From positions 1-64,000 of the forward strand of contig NZ_WXYN01000049.1 in the NCBI RefSeq assembly GCF_016881065.1: a stretch of 64,000 bases of DNA, read 5' to 3'. This document shows positions 31,930-45,245 of this stretch, one piece after another; position 1 is the stretch's first letter, and each line of letters begins with the position of its first letter. The position numbers and the translations under genes are program-made. Origin of the DNA: Planococcus soli. GTDB lineage: Bacteria > Bacillota > Bacilli > Bacillales_A > Planococcaceae. Under the pieces are notes generated by a model. The model made no database searches, was not told where the DNA came from, and saw nothing but the letters and a program-made list of their open reading frames with translations.

Positions 31930-31969
31930 AGACCCTGTCTCATTTAATGAGACAGGGTCTTTTTTTTTT
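31930..31969 (+). terminator. Strong terminator of the str cluster
   Basis: A perfect 14 bp stem (AGACCCTGTCTCAT with its complement) around TTA, followed by nine or more T residues. Confidence 0.97.
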
Positions 31970-32132
31970 GCATTGTACCAAAGGATGAGTACTAAATAAC
32001 CGCTGAAATTCCTGGTGTTCATAAAATATTCAAACTTTTTAAAAAGTCTTGAGAAGCTAGTAATAGCAACAATGAAAACGGATACATAATTTGAGAATAT
32101 TCAAAATTAACGAAAAAGTAACAAGAAGTTGA
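31970..32132. other. AT-rich spacer between str cluster and ilvE promoter
   Basis: Part of a 328-base stretch without a gene (31909-32236). Apart from the tuf terminator and the ilvE promoter, I see only AT-rich sequence with no supported frame. AATATTCAAAATT near 32096 resembles half of a CodY box but is two bases short, so I do not call it. Confidence 0.6.
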
Positions 32133-32161
32133 TTGACACGTTATTGAATAGGCGATATGAT
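32133..32161 (+). promoter_or_regulatory. Promoter of ilvE and probably the BCAA operon
   Basis: TTGACA at 32133-32138 and TATGAT at 32156-32161 with a 17-base spacer. It gives a leader of about 70 bases. No second promoter is apparent before the ilvB T-box. Confidence 0.8.
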
Positions 32162-32236
32162 AGCAACAATTTAAAAAACACAAACAGAATTCGATATATT
32201 GCATATTATAAAACTTTCGAGAAAGAAGTGGACATC

Positions 32237-33136
32237 ATGAGCGAACAAGTAATTTATTTAAACGGTGAATTCGTAAAAAAAGAAGACGCTAAAATTTCAG
32301 TTTATGATCACGGGTTTTTATACGGTGATGGTGTGTTTGAAGGAATCCGTTCTTACAACGGAAATGTCTTTCGGCTGGAAGAACACCTTGAGCGCCTTTA
32401 CGATTCAGCAAAATCTGTGATGCTCGAGATCCCACACACTTTTGAGGAAATGACTCAAATTGTTGTCCAAACTTTGAGAGAAAATAAATTCAAGGATGCC
32501 TATATTCGCCTCATAGTTTCGCGAGGAGTTGGAAACTTAGGGTTGGACCCTTATAGCTGTTCTCATCCCAGCGTAATCGTAATAGCCGAACCTTTATCAT
32601 TGTTCCCTAAAGCGATGTATGAAACAGGAATCGAAATTGTGTCGGTTGCTACACGCAGAAGCCGTGCAGATGTACTGAGCCCGAAAGTTAAATCATTGAA
32701 CTATATGAACAATATCTTAGTGAAGCTCGAAGCTCATTTAGCAGGCGTTTCTGAAGCGCTCATGTTGAATGATCAAGGGTATGTAGCCGAGGGCTCAGCA
32801 GATAACATTTTCATTGTCCGAAAAAACAAGTTGCTGACACCTCCAGGATATGTTGGTGCACTTGAAGGAATTACACGAAATGCAATCATGGATGTAGCTG
32901 CTGAAAAAGGCTATGACATCCAAGAAGCTGTTTTTACAAGACACGACGTTTATGTAGCGGATGAAGTATTCCTGACAGGAACTGCTGCAGAGGTTATTGC
33001 GGTAGTGAAAGTGGATGGCCGAGTGATCGGTGAAGGAAAGCCTGGCCCCGTTACAAATGATTTGCTTGAATCGTTCAGAGAGCTTGTTCAGAACGATGGA
33101 GTCAAAGTATATGCCGATCATTTAAATGTAGTATAA
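32237..33136 (+). CDS. ilvE: Branched-chain amino acid aminotransferase (class IV)
   Basis: This PLP enzyme performs the last step to Val, Leu and Ile. The 299-residue protein belongs to the short IlvE/D-amino-acid-transaminase fold type: YDHGFLYGDGVFEGIR near residue 25, the PLP lysine in KSLNYMNN (about K152), and EGSADNIFIV and TGTAAEVIAV further on. Fold class IV also includes D-alanine aminotransferase and ADC lyase, but the context with ilvBNC-leuABCD favours IlvE. ATG 32237 follows a GAAAGAAGTGG site; the frame extends upstream to 32129 without a binding site. Confidence 0.9.
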   Translation: MSEQVIYLNGEFVKKEDAKISVYDHGFLYGDGVFEGIRSYNGNVFRLEEHLERLYDSAKSVMLEIPHTFEEMTQIVVQTLRENKFKDAYIRLIVSRGVGNLGLDPYSCSHPSVIVIAEPLSLFPKAMYETGIEIVSVATRRSRADVLSPKVKSLNYMNNILVKLEAHLAGVSEALMLNDQGYVAEGSADNIFIVRKNKLLTPPGYVGALEGITRNAIMDVAAEKGYDIQEAVFTRHDVYVADEVFLTGTAAEVIAVVKVDGRVIGEGKPGPVTNDLLESFRELVQNDGVKVYADHLNVV

Positions 33137-33164
33137 GAAAAGATCATCTCAATCAAATATTAGT

Positions 33165-33459
33165 TCAACTCAATGACGAGGTTAAAGTAAATGGAAGCTG
33201 TATTCACAGAGAGCCGGTATAGGTGGAAGCCGGTAATACAACCATTTGCGACATCCCCTCTGAGTGGATTGCTGAAAAGCTTCGGCTGTTTAGGTAGTCC
33301 CGGTGACTTGCAAGTTAAGAGCCATCGTTAACAAAGGATAAGCACTGCTTATCTATGAGGCTGCGGTTGCGCAGTGAACTAGGGTGGTACCATGAAGCTT
33401 TTTCATCCCTATGCGAAGAACATGTTTCTTTGTGTAGGGATGGAAAAGCTTTTTTGTTT
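33165..33459 (+). promoter_or_regulatory. T-box riboswitch upstream of ilvB, probably Ile type
   Basis: The T-box core AGGGTGGTACC is at 33381-33391. Stem I shows the AGTA element, the AGAGAGCCGG and GGTGGAAGCCGG segments and the closing helix AAATGG/CCATTT. Five bases after that helix, where the cysE T-box has TGC, this one has ATC (33253-33255), an Ile codon. The nearby CTC (Leu) at 33258 appears to lie in the base helix pairing with GAGG. The TGGT bulge pairs with a tRNA ending ACCA, as for Ile or Leu. It fills the 360-base ilvE-ilvB gap. Confidence 0.88.
33395..33459 (+). terminator. T-box terminator upstream of ilvB
   Basis: AAGCTTTTTCATCCCTA pairs with TAGGGATGGAAAAGCTT over about 17 bp around a 23-base loop and is followed by a T-rich tract. 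Confidence 0.9.
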
Positions 33460-33496
33460 TTATTCCACCGGAGACTGAGAAAAGGAGGCGGAAGGA

Positions 33497-35220
33497 TTGG
33501 GAGTAAACGTACAGGTTAGAGAAGAAGTTAAACAGAAGCTAACAGGCAGTGGTGCAGACGTTCTGATTCAATCATTGAAAGGTCAGGGTGTAGAAATGAT
33601 TTTTGGATATCCGGGGGGTGCGGTACTGCCAATTTACGATGCCTTGCACAAAAACCCGATACGCCATATATTGGCCCGACACGAGCAAGGCGCTATCCAT
33701 GCAGCTGAGGGATATGCAAGAGTGTCAGGTAAACCAGGAGTGGTACTTGCCACATCAGGACCAGGTGCAACGAACTTGGTAACAGGAATAGCAGATGCCA
33801 TGCTGGATTCCTTGCCGCTGGTCATCTTTACAGGGCAAGTTGCAACTTCAGTGATCGGAACCGATGCTTTTCAGGAAGCAGATATCATCGGCATTACACA
33901 GCCGATTACGAAGCACAATTATCAAGTGAAAAAAGTGGCGGATTTGCCAAGAATCATTAAAGAAGCATTTTACATTGCTTCTACCGGACGTCCAGGACCG
34001 GTTCTGGTTGATATCCCAAAAAATATTGCAACGGAATTATTCTTATCCAATAAAGAAGAAGAGGCACTCTACCTGCCAGGCTACCAGCCGACAACCAACC
34101 CGAATTTCCTGCAGATTCAAAAAGCTGCACAAGTATTGTCGCAGGCGAAAAAACCATTGATCTTAGCAGGAGCTGGGATACTTGCTGCCAAAGGAACAGA
34201 AGAGCTGAAGACTTTTGCGGAAAAGCACCAAATTCCGATCACCAATACATTATTGGGACTTGGAAGCATTTCCGGTGAGCACGAACTGTTCCTTGGAATG
34301 GCGGGGATGCACGGGACCTATACTGCAAATACAGCGATTTGCGATTGTGACGTGCTGCTGAACATCGGCGCACGATTCGATGATCGGCTGACCGGTAATC
34401 TTGCTCACTTCGCACCAAATGCACAAGTGATCCATATCGACATCGATCCAGCAGAAATCGGGAAAAACGTTCCAACGGCAATCCCGATCGTGGCAGATGC
34501 TAAAGAAGCGCTGCTTCAACTGCTCGATCAATCGTTTAGAAGTCCTGATACTGCTGAATGGCTTACGAAACTATCAGGCGACAAAACCGAGTATCCGCTT
34601 CAATATCACCTGAAAGGCCGTGAAGGTATTCTTCCGCAGCAGGCGGTTGAATTGATTCACCGTTTGACTGAAGGAAATGCGGTTGTAACCACTGACGTAG
34701 GACAGCACCAGATGTGGGCGGCTCAATATTATCGCTTTAACAATCCGCATAACTGGGTAACGTCAGGCGGCTTGGGGACAATGGGCTTTGGCTTCCCGGC
34801 AGCGATTGGTGCGCAATTGGCAAAACCTGAGGAACTGGTCATCTCCATTGTAGGAGATGCAGGTTTCCAAATGACGCTGCAAGAACTGTCCTTGCTTCAG
34901 GAACTGCGGCTTCCAGTGAAAATTGTCATCTTAAACAATCAAAGTCTGGGAATGGTAAGGCAGTGGCAGGAAACTTTCTATGAAGGGCGTTATTCCCAGT
35001 CATTGATTCCTGTGCAGCCTGATTTTGTGAAGTTGGCTGGAGCTTACGACATCAAAGGATATAAAGTGGAAACGATGGAAGAAGCAGAAGCGGTTTTCGC
35101 AGAAGCATTTAATTCAAACGAGCCAGTCTTGATCGATTGCCGAGTGGTGCAGTTGGAATCTGTTTATCCGATGGTTGCGCCAGGCACGGGCTTGAATGAA
35201 ATGATCGGAGTGAAAGGCGA

Positions 35221-35224
<4 letters not shown>
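33497..35224 (+). CDS. ilvB: Acetolactate synthase large subunit IlvB
   Basis: IlvB condenses pyruvate to acetolactate or with 2-ketobutyrate to acetohydroxybutyrate. The 575-residue ThDP enzyme has [14 protein letters not shown] and [14 protein letters not shown] with the catalytic Glu, the FAD-binding middle domain, and the ThDP motif [12 protein letters not shown] ... NNQSLG. The TTG at 33497 follows AAAGGAGGCGG and gives the Bacillus length. It overlaps ilvN by four bases. Confidence 0.96.
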
Positions 35225-38324
<3,100 letters not shown>

Positions 38325-38356
38325 TAAAGAACAGATTGAAAGAGGAGGAATTTAAA

Positions 38357-39457
38357 ATGAAAAAAACAATAGCGGTATTGCCAGGAGACGGAATCGGACC
38401 AGAAGTAACAGATGCAGCGGTAAAGGTGCTGCAATCCATCGCAATGCGTTATGGACATACTTTTCATTTAAAGCACGCGGCAATCGGAGGTACTGCGGTT
38501 GATCAATTTGATAACCCGCTTCCTCAGCAAACCATTGACGTTTGTGATGCGAGCGACGCGATCCTCCTCGGTGCGGTCGGAGGAACGAAGTGGGACAGCA
38601 ATCCGGCTCATCTGCGTCCGGAGAAAGGGCTTTTAAACATCCGGAAGCATTTCGATTTGTTCGCCAATATCCGCCCAGTTAAAGCAGTGCCTTCGTTGCT
38701 TGCTTCATCTCCTTTGAAGGAAGAAGTGGCGAAAGAAGTGGATATGGTCATCGTCCGCGAATTGACGAGCGGGTTATATTTCGGGGAACCGAAACGCCGG
38801 TCGGAAAAATCTGCAGTGGATACATTGGTTTACACGAGAGAGGAAATCGAGCGCATTGTTAATCAAGCGTTTGAAATCGCCCGTACACGCAGAGGCAAAG
38901 TGACATCAGTCGATAAAGCCAATGTATTGGAAACCAGCAAACTATGGCGCGAAGTTGTGGAAGAACGCAGAAAAGCCTATCCGGATATTGAAGTAGAGCA
39001 TATGCTGGTCGATTCTGCAGCAATGAAACTGATCACCGATCCCCGCGCTTTCGACGTTGTAGTAACAGAGAACATGTTTGGCGATATCTTGAGTGATGAA
39101 GCTTCAGTCATCACCGGTTCACTTGGCATGCTGCCATCTGCCAGCATCCGTTCAGACGGTTTCGGCCTTTACGAACCCGTACATGGTTCTGCTCCGGATA
39201 TCGCAGGACAAAACAAAGCGAATCCCTCTGCTGCCATCTTGTCCGCTGCCATGATGCTTAAGCATTCATTCGGCTTGCATACGGAAGCTGCAGCCATTGA
39301 AAAAGCTGTCATGGGCGTTTTGGAAGACGGGTATTGCACTGGAGATCTGGCTGGAGAAGGAAAACGCGTCATTTCGACTGATCGATTTGTAACAAAAGTT
39401 GTGGAAGAGCTGGAAAGAGAATTTGTATCAGAACACATCATGTATTCTTATGTGTAA
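38357..39457 (+). CDS. leuB: 3-isopropylmalate dehydrogenase LeuB
   Basis: LeuB oxidises and decarboxylates 3-isopropylmalate with NAD. The 366-residue protein shows VLPGDGIGPEVTDAA, RELTSGLYFGEP, the lysine-containing DKANVLETS, and TENMFGDILSDEAS, all in family order; the last provides the metal-binding aspartates. ATG 38357 after AGAGGAGG is the start; the in-frame codon at 38336 has no binding site. Confidence 0.96.
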   Translation: MKKTIAVLPGDGIGPEVTDAAVKVLQSIAMRYGHTFHLKHAAIGGTAVDQFDNPLPQQTIDVCDASDAILLGAVGGTKWDSNPAHLRPEKGLLNIRKHFDLFANIRPVKAVPSLLASSPLKEEVAKEVDMVIVRELTSGLYFGEPKRRSEKSAVDTLVYTREEIERIVNQAFEIARTRRGKVTSVDKANVLETSKLWREVVEERRKAYPDIEVEHMLVDSAAMKLITDPRAFDVVVTENMFGDILSDEASVITGSLGMLPSASIRSDGFGLYEPVHGSAPDIAGQNKANPSAAILSAAMMLKHSFGLHTEAAAIEKAVMGVLEDGYCTGDLAGEGKRVISTDRFVTKVVEELEREFVSEHIMYSYV

Positions 39458-39475
39458 GTGGAAGGAGCGGTTCGC

Positions 39476-40894
39476 ATGGCAAAAACAATTATAGAAAAAA
39501 TTTGGGAACAGCATATTGTCTTTGAAGAGCAAGGCAAGCCGGACCTGCTATATATCGATCTTCATTTATTGCATGAGGTGACATCTCCGCAAGCTTTTGA
39601 AGGGCTTCGGTTGAACGGACGCAAAGTCCGCCGGCCGGATCTTTGTTTTGCAACCATGGACCACAACGTGCCAACGCGAAACCGGGAAACCATCACGGAT
39701 CCCATTTCGCGGAAGCAAATCAAGACCTTGCAGGACAATTGCGATGAGTTTGGTGTTCCGCTTGCGGGCATCAATCACCCGGACCAGGGAATCGTCCACG
39801 TCATCGGACCTGAATTGGGCTTGACGCAACCTGGCAAAACGATTGTCTGCGGCGACAGCCATACTTCGACGCATGGTGCTTTTGGCGCTTTGGCATTCGG
39901 CATCGGTACGAGTGAAGTGGAGCACGTCCTTTCCACTCAGACGCTATGGCAATCAAAGCCGAAAACGATGGAAGTGCGGATCGACGGCAAGCTGGGCTTT
40001 GGCGTTTCTTCCAAAGACGTCATCCTGGCGATCATTTCGAAGTTCGGCATCGATATGGGAACTGGGCATGTCATGGAATACACGGGAGAAGCCATCCGTG
40101 GATTGTCGATGGAAGAGCGCATGACCATCTGCAATATGTCGATTGAAGCTGGTGCACGTGCAGGCTTGATCAGTCCGGATGGAACGACGGTGGAGTATTT
40201 GAGAGGGCGCAGAAATGTACCTGAAGGTGAAGCCTTTGAAAAAGAAGCTGCCCGTTGGCTGGCGCTTGCAACAGACGAAGGCGCACAGTATGACACGTCA
40301 GTGACGATTCACGCAGATGAAATTTCTCCATTCGTTACATGGGGCACGAATCCTTCGATGGGTTCAGGCATTGCCGAGCGTGTTCCATCTGCTGCAGATT
40401 ACGACAAGCAGTCGGATAAAGACGCTTTGAAGCAAGCTTTGGCTTATATGCACCTGGAAGAAGGCACACCGCTTTCTTCGATTGATATTCAGCATGTCTT
40501 TATCGGTTCCTGCACAAATGCCCGTCTTGGCGATTTGCGTGCAGCCAGTGAAATCATCAAAGGCAAAAGGGTGCATCCGTCCGTTACGGCGATTGTCGTT
40601 CCAGGATCTGAAACGGTCAAACGCGCTGCAGAACAGGAAGGGCTGGACCAAGTATTTCTTGAAGCTGGCTTTGAATGGCGCGAAACCGGATGCAGCATGT
40701 GTCTGGCGATGAATGAAGACTCTGTGCCTGCGGGCGAACGCTGTGCATCCACGTCCAACCGGAATTTTGAAGGACGGCAAGGAGCGGGATCGATGACGCA
40801 TTTGGTAAGCCCTGTAATGGCAGCAGCAGCTGCAATTGAAGGCCACTTAACTGATGTTCGCAATTATATGAAAGAGCCTGTACCGTCCCTATGA
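39476..40894 (+). CDS. leuC: 3-isopropylmalate dehydratase large subunit LeuC
   Basis: LeuC carries the iron-sulfur cluster of isopropylmalate isomerase. The 472-residue aconitase-type protein has [31 protein letters not shown] (core [12 protein letters not shown]), and cluster cysteines in [13 protein letters not shown] and [14 protein letters not shown] 39476 follows GGAAGGAGCGG. It is paired with leuD 25 bases downstream, matching the heterodimer. Confidence 0.96.
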   Translation: MAKTIIEKIWEQHIVFEEQGKPDLLYIDLHLLHEVTSPQAFEGLRLNGRKVRRPDLCFATMDHNVPTRNRETITDPISRKQIKTLQDNCDEFGVPLAGINHPDQGIVHVIGPELGLTQPGKTIVCGDSHTSTHGAFGALAFGIGTSEVEHVLSTQTLWQSKPKTMEVRIDGKLGFGVSSKDVILAIISKFGIDMGTGHVMEYTGEAIRGLSMEERMTICNMSIEAGARAGLISPDGTTVEYLRGRRNVPEGEAFEKEAARWLALATDEGAQYDTSVTIHADEISPFVTWGTNPSMGSGIAERVPSAADYDKQSDKDALKQALAYMHLEEGTPLSSIDIQHVFIGSCTNARLGDLRAASEIIKGKRVHPSVTAIVVPGSETVKRAAEQEGLDQVFLEAGFEWRETGCSMCLAMNEDSVPAGERCASTSNRNFEGRQGAGSMTHLVSPVMAAAAAIEGHLTDVRNYMKEPVPSL

Positions 40895-40919
40895 CAGACA
40901 GCAATGAGGAGGCCAAACG

Positions 40920-41510
40920 ATGAAGCCGATCAATAAAATCTCAAGCGTCCTAACCCCGCTTGAACGCAAAAATGTAGATACGGACCAAATCATCTCAAAA
41001 GAGTTTCTAAAGCGCATTGAACGGACGGGATTCGGCAAGTATTTATTTTATCATTGGCGCTTTCATGCTGATGGTACGCCGGTGGAAGACTTTGTTTTGA
41101 ATGACCCCCGATTCAACGGCTCCGAAATTTTGGTCGCACAAGAAAATTTCGGCTGCGGTTCTTCTCGTGAACATGCTCCGTGGGCGATTTTGGATTACGG
41201 ATTCCGCGTAGTCATCGCTCCCAGCTATGCCGATATCTTCTATAATAACTGTGTGAAAAACGGCATCTTGCCAATCCGCTTAAAGGATGAAGAAGTCAAT
41301 GAGCTGATCGACAAAGGGCAGCAGGAGGAATTCAAGTTGGAAATCAATTTGGAAGACCAGACTGTCTCGGCTCAGGACGGCACACGCTATGAGTTTGATA
41401 TTGATCCATACTGGAAAGAAATGCTTTTGAAAGGCTGGGACGAGATTGCATTGACGTTCCAATACGATGCCTATATCGCGGCTTATGAAGAAAGAGCGCG
41501 CCGGGCATGA
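40920..41510 (+). CDS. leuD: 3-isopropylmalate dehydratase small subunit LeuD
   Basis: LeuD is the swivelling small subunit of the isomerase. The 196-residue protein has NVDTDQIISKEFLKRI, the ENFGCGSSREHAPWAI substrate loop, and AIPSY-like VIAPSYADIFYNNCVKNG. It ends the leucine operon; a terminator follows 40 bases later. Confidence 0.96.
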   Translation: MKPINKISSVLTPLERKNVDTDQIISKEFLKRIERTGFGKYLFYHWRFHADGTPVEDFVLNDPRFNGSEILVAQENFGCGSSREHAPWAILDYGFRVVIAPSYADIFYNNCVKNGILPIRLKDEEVNELIDKGQQEEFKLEINLEDQTVSAQDGTRYEFDIDPYWKEMLLKGWDEIALTFQYDAYIAAYEERARRA

Positions 41511-41551
41511 TGTAGTGCAGAAAAATAACCTGATAAGTATTCATAAGAAGG

Positions 41552-41583
41552 CCCTTTGCGTAAACCGTAAAGGGTTTTTATTT
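41552..41583 (+). terminator. Terminator of the ilv-leu operon
   Basis: CCCTTT pairs with AAAGGG, with CG/CG inside, followed by TTTTTATTT. Confidence 0.85.
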
Positions 41584-41622
41584 TTGGACTTTTTTGTCTA
41601 TAAACAAATCAGCAATAGGCTG

Positions 41623-41651
41623 TTGACAAGCATTTCACGGTTTGTTAATTT
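41623..41651 (+). promoter_or_regulatory. Promoter of the antiporter-family gene
   Basis: TTGACA at 41623-41628, 17-base spacer, TAATTT at 41646-41651 with TGT before it (extended -10). Confidence 0.65.
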
Positions 41652-41697
41652 AAAGTGTGTACTTTAACGCTTTAGCAAACTAAAGGAGAGTTTATTT

Positions 41698-43020
41698 ATG
41701 AATGCAGTTGTTGTCGCTGTCTTAGTCATGCTCGTATTGAGCTTATTGCGTGTGAATGTCGTCTTTGCTTTACTGATCGGCGCGCTTGCAGGCGGATTAA
41801 GCGGTGGATTATCATTTACCGATACATTAACATCATTTACCGACGGTTTAGGAGCAGGTGCGACCATTGCGCTCAGCTATGCCATGCTCGGAGGATTTGC
41901 CGTAGCGATTTCGCGCACGGGCATACCTGAGCTGCTTGTGTCTGGCGTCTTGAAGCTGGTTAATAAAGATGGGGAAGCCACGCGGGAAAATCTGGCGAAA
42001 GCTCTCATCATTATTGCGCTACTGGCAATGGCCATCTTTTCGCAAAACTTGATTCCGATCCATATCGCCTTTATTCCTTTATTGGTGCCGCCGATTTTGC
42101 ATATCCTGAACGAACTGCGAATCGACCGCCGGCTCATTGCTGCTGTCCTGACGTTCGGTTTGACAGCTCCTTATATTCTATTGCCGTATGGCTTCGGCCT
42201 TATTTTTCATGAGATTGTCGCTACACAGATGGAACTCGCGGGCCTGACCATCGACATGGCGGATATCCCGAGAGCGATGGCGATTCCGGTCGCCGGCTTA
42301 TTGGTCGGATTGATTATTGCGGTATTCGTCTCTTACCGCAAACCGAGAGAGTATCGTAAATCATCTTCTACTATAGAAGGAACTGTGAAAAAGACAGCGT
42401 CACTAAAAGATGTTATCGTGACGATCGTGGCATTGATTGCGGCATTAGTTGCCCAAATCCAGACAGACTCGATGATCATCGGCGCACTTGCCGGAATTCT
42501 TGTGCTATACGCTTTTGGTGCAATGAAGTGGCGCGAAGCTGATGACGTTCTCACAGAAGGCATGCGCATGATGGCATTCATTGGTTTTGTCATGATTACT
42601 GCCAATGGCTTTGCATCCGTCATACAGGCAACGGGAGCCGTCGAGCCGCTTGTTGAAAGCGTCTCTGATCTGTTTGCCGGCAACAAAGGTCTCGCAGCAC
42701 TGGCGATGCTTATCGTCGGTTTGTTCGTAACGATGGGCATCGGCTCCTCGTTCGCAACGATTCCGATCATTGCTGCCATATTTGTGCCGCTGAGCCTGGA
42801 GTTTGAATTCTCAACAATGGCGATCATTGCCTTGATCGGTACGGCCGGCGCATTGGGTGATGCAGGATCGCCAGCTTCTGATTCGACGCTTGGTCCGACC
42901 GCCGGACTGAATGTTGATGGACAGCACAATCACATCTGGGACACCTGTGTCCCGACCTTCCTTCATTACAATATTCCTTTGGTGATTTTCGGCTGGGTTG
43001 CCGTCATGCTGCTGGGCTAA
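41698..43020 (+). CDS. Na+/H+ antiporter (NhaC-like) family permease, YuiF-like
   Basis: A 440-residue integral membrane protein with about 11 hydrophobic segments (for example VVVAVLVMLVLSLL, AKALIIIALLAMAIF, ALAMLIVGLFVTMGIG). It contains GGFAVAISRTGIPELL, QNLIPIHIAFIPLLVPPIL and GDAGSPASDSTLGPTAGL, which resemble the NhaC/YuiF-type group annotated as Na+/H+ antiporter family or putative amino acid transporters. The substrate cannot be decided from sequence; its place beside the BCAA operon suggests amino acids but it has its own promoter. AAAGGAGAG precedes the ATG. Confidence 0.8.
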   Translation: MNAVVVAVLVMLVLSLLRVNVVFALLIGALAGGLSGGLSFTDTLTSFTDGLGAGATIALSYAMLGGFAVAISRTGIPELLVSGVLKLVNKDGEATRENLAKALIIIALLAMAIFSQNLIPIHIAFIPLLVPPILHILNELRIDRRLIAAVLTFGLTAPYILLPYGFGLIFHEIVATQMELAGLTIDMADIPRAMAIPVAGLLVGLIIAVFVSYRKPREYRKSSSTIEGTVKKTASLKDVIVTIVALIAALVAQIQTDSMIIGALAGILVLYAFGAMKWREADDVLTEGMRMMAFIGFVMITANGFASVIQATGAVEPLVESVSDLFAGNKGLAALAMLIVGLFVTMGIGSSFATIPIIAAIFVPLSLEFEFSTMAIIALIGTAGALGDAGSPASDSTLGPTAGLNVDGQHNHIWDTCVPTFLHYNIPLVIFGWVAVMLLG

Positions 43021-43093
43021 GCTCTAAATGTTCGGACTATTATCGTATGTCTTGATGTTCTAAAATATCCTGTTATACTAATAAAAGCGAATT

Positions 43094-43136
43094 GAAAAGA
43101 ATTTCGTGGAAAGCCTTGCGGAATTCTTTTTTCTTT
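43094..43136 (+). terminator. Terminator-like hairpin after the permease gene
   Basis: AAAAGAATT pairs with AATTCTTTT around an 18-base loop that has its own GG-AAAG-CC helix; TTCTTTTG follows. Its 3' half overlaps the rpsJ promoter -35 and spacer. Confidence 0.6.
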
Positions 43137-43144
43137 TGTATAAT
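43116..43144 (+). promoter_or_regulatory. Promoter of the S10-spc-alpha superoperon
   Basis: TTGCGG at 43116-43121 and consensus TATAAT at 43139-43144, 17 bases apart. The following leader of about 125 bases contains a GCCATGGC palindrome near 43205 but no terminator. Confidence 0.75.
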
Positions 43145-43172
43145 GGTGAATGTTGGTCTTTGACTGCGATGA

Positions 43173-43583
<411 letters not shown>

Positions 43584-43633
43584 TCGGTAAACGAAATAGA
43601 AAAACATAAAATAACCACAGGAGGTGTGACAAC

Positions 43634-44263
43634 ATGACCAAAGGAATCTTAGGTAGAAAAATCGGTATGACGCAAGTTTTTGCTGAGAACGGTGATTTAA
43701 TCCCTGTAACTGTTATTGAAGCTGCTCCAAACGTAGTACTTCAAAAGAAAACAGTTGAGGTTGACGGCTACGAAGCAATCCAATTAGGTTTTGAAGACAA
43801 GCGCGAAAAGCTTTCAAACAAACCTTCTAAAGGACACGTAGCAAAAGCGAACACTGCTCCTAAGCGCTTCATTCGCGAACTTCGCAATGTAAACTTAGCT
43901 GATTACGAGATTGGTCAAGAAGTCAAAGTAGATGTATTCGCAGAAGGCGATGTAGTAGATGTCACAGGAACAACAAAAGGTAAAGGTTTCCAAGGTGTTA
44001 TTAAACGCCACGGACAATCTCGCGGACCAATGAGTCACGGTTCACGTTACCACCGTCGTCCTGGTTCAATGGGTCCGGTTGCTCCTAACCGCGTATTCAA
44101 ACAGAAGAAATTACCTGGTCAAATGGGTGGCACGACAATTACGATTCAAAACCTTTCCATCGTGAAAGTAGATCTTGAACGTAACCTGCTTCTTATTAAA
44201 GGTAATGTTCCTGGTTCTCGCAAAGCATTGATCCGTGTTAAAACGGCAATTAAAGCGAAATAA
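43634..44263 (+). CDS. rplC: 50S ribosomal protein L3
   Basis: L3 binds near the peptidyl transferase centre. At 209 aa it equals B. subtilis; it has the N-terminal [13 protein letters not shown] and the long extension [19 protein letters not shown] that reaches the centre. GGAGGTG is seven bases before the ATG. Confidence 0.97.
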   Translation: MTKGILGRKIGMTQVFAENGDLIPVTVIEAAPNVVLQKKTVEVDGYEAIQLGFEDKREKLSNKPSKGHVAKANTAPKRFIRELRNVNLADYEIGQEVKVDVFAEGDVVDVTGTTKGKGFQGVIKRHGQSRGPMSHGSRYHRRPGSMGPVAPNRVFKQKKLPGQMGGTTITIQNLSIVKVDLERNLLLIKGNVPGSRKALIRVKTAIKAK

Positions 44264-44292
44264 TAATTTTTTAGAGAAAGGAGGAAACAAGA

Positions 44293-44916
44293 ATGCCTAA
44301 AGTAGCTTTATTAAATCAAACAGGTTCACAAGTGGGCGACATCGAATTGAACGACTATGTATTCGGTATCGAACCAAATGAATCAGTGTTATTTGACGCA
44401 GTAGTGTCTCAACGCGCTTCACTTCGTCAAGGTAACCATAAAGTAAAAAATCGTTCTGAAGTAGCTGGTGGTGGTAAAAAGCCATGGCGTCAAAAAGGAA
44501 CTGGACGTGCTCGTCAAGGGTCGATCCGTTCACCACAATGGCGCGGAGGCGGTGTCGTATTCGGACCAACTCCACGTAGCTATAGCTACAAACTTCCTAA
44601 GAAAGTACGTCGTTTAGCTCTACGTTCTGCACTTTCATCTGCAGTAATTGGAGAAAACCTGATGGTACTTGAAGGATTGACATTTGATGCACCGAAAACA
44701 AAATCTTTCAACCAGTTGATCCAAGATCTTTCAATTGGCAAAAAAGCTTTGTTCGTAACTGCTGACCTTGATGAGAACGTTGCAAAATCTGCACGTAACC
44801 TTCACGGAATGACAGTAGTAGCAGCAGATGGCATCAACGTTTTAGACTTGCTTGGACATGACAAAATTGTTATGACAAAAGCAGCGATTGAGAAAATTGA
44901 GGAGGTGCTTAGTTAA
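44293..44916 (+). CDS. rplD: 50S ribosomal protein L4
   Basis: L4 lines the peptide exit tunnel. The 207-residue protein has the tunnel loop [20 protein letters not shown], in which lysine/glycine changes give macrolide resistance; the loop looks wild type. Unlike in E. coli, no S10-leader hairpin suited to L4 control is obvious upstream. Its stop overlaps the rplW start by one base. Confidence 0.97.
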   Translation: MPKVALLNQTGSQVGDIELNDYVFGIEPNESVLFDAVVSQRASLRQGNHKVKNRSEVAGGGKKPWRQKGTGRARQGSIRSPQWRGGGVVFGPTPRSYSYKLPKKVRRLALRSALSSAVIGENLMVLEGLTFDAPKTKSFNQLIQDLSIGKKALFVTADLDENVAKSARNLHGMTVVAADGINVLDLLGHDKIVMTKAAIEKIEEVLS

Positions 44917-45200
44917 TGGAAGCACGTGATGTAATTAAACGTCCAGTCATTACTGAGCAATCGTCTGAAGTAATGGCAGAGAAAAAGTACACTTTTGAAG
45001 TGGACACTCGCGCAAACAAAACACAAGTTAAACAAGCAGTGCAGGAGATCTTTGGCGTGAAAGTTGAGAAAGTCAACATCATGAACTACAAAGGCAAATT
45101 CAAGCGCATGGGCAAACACGCAGGATACACAAACAAACGCCGTAAAGCGATTGTTAAATTGACTGCTGAATCTAAAGACATCGAGCTATTCGAAATTTAA
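44916..45200 (+). CDS. rplW: 50S ribosomal protein L23
   Basis: L23 sits at the tunnel exit and docks signal recognition particle and trigger factor. The 94-residue protein shows [35 protein letters not shown] and the RNA-binding loop [27 protein letters not shown] lies inside rplD, and TAATG coupling joins the two genes. Confidence 0.96.
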   Translation: MEARDVIKRPVITEQSSEVMAEKKYTFEVDTRANKTQVKQAVQEIFGVKVEKVNIMNYKGKFKRMGKHAGYTNKRRKAIVKLTAESKDIELFEI

Positions 45201-45245
45201 TTTTTATAAGTTCTTAAAGGACTATTAAAGAAGGAGGGAAACAAC

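Noticed and set aside
32090-32115. CodY-box-like sequence upstream of ilvE
   Set aside because: AATATTCAAAATT is two bases shorter than the 15-base consensus and lacks the central G; too weak to call in AT-rich DNA.
40364-40846. 160-codon minus-strand frame inside leuC
   Set aside because: Antisense shadow of the aconitase-type coding sequence, composition unlike a real protein.
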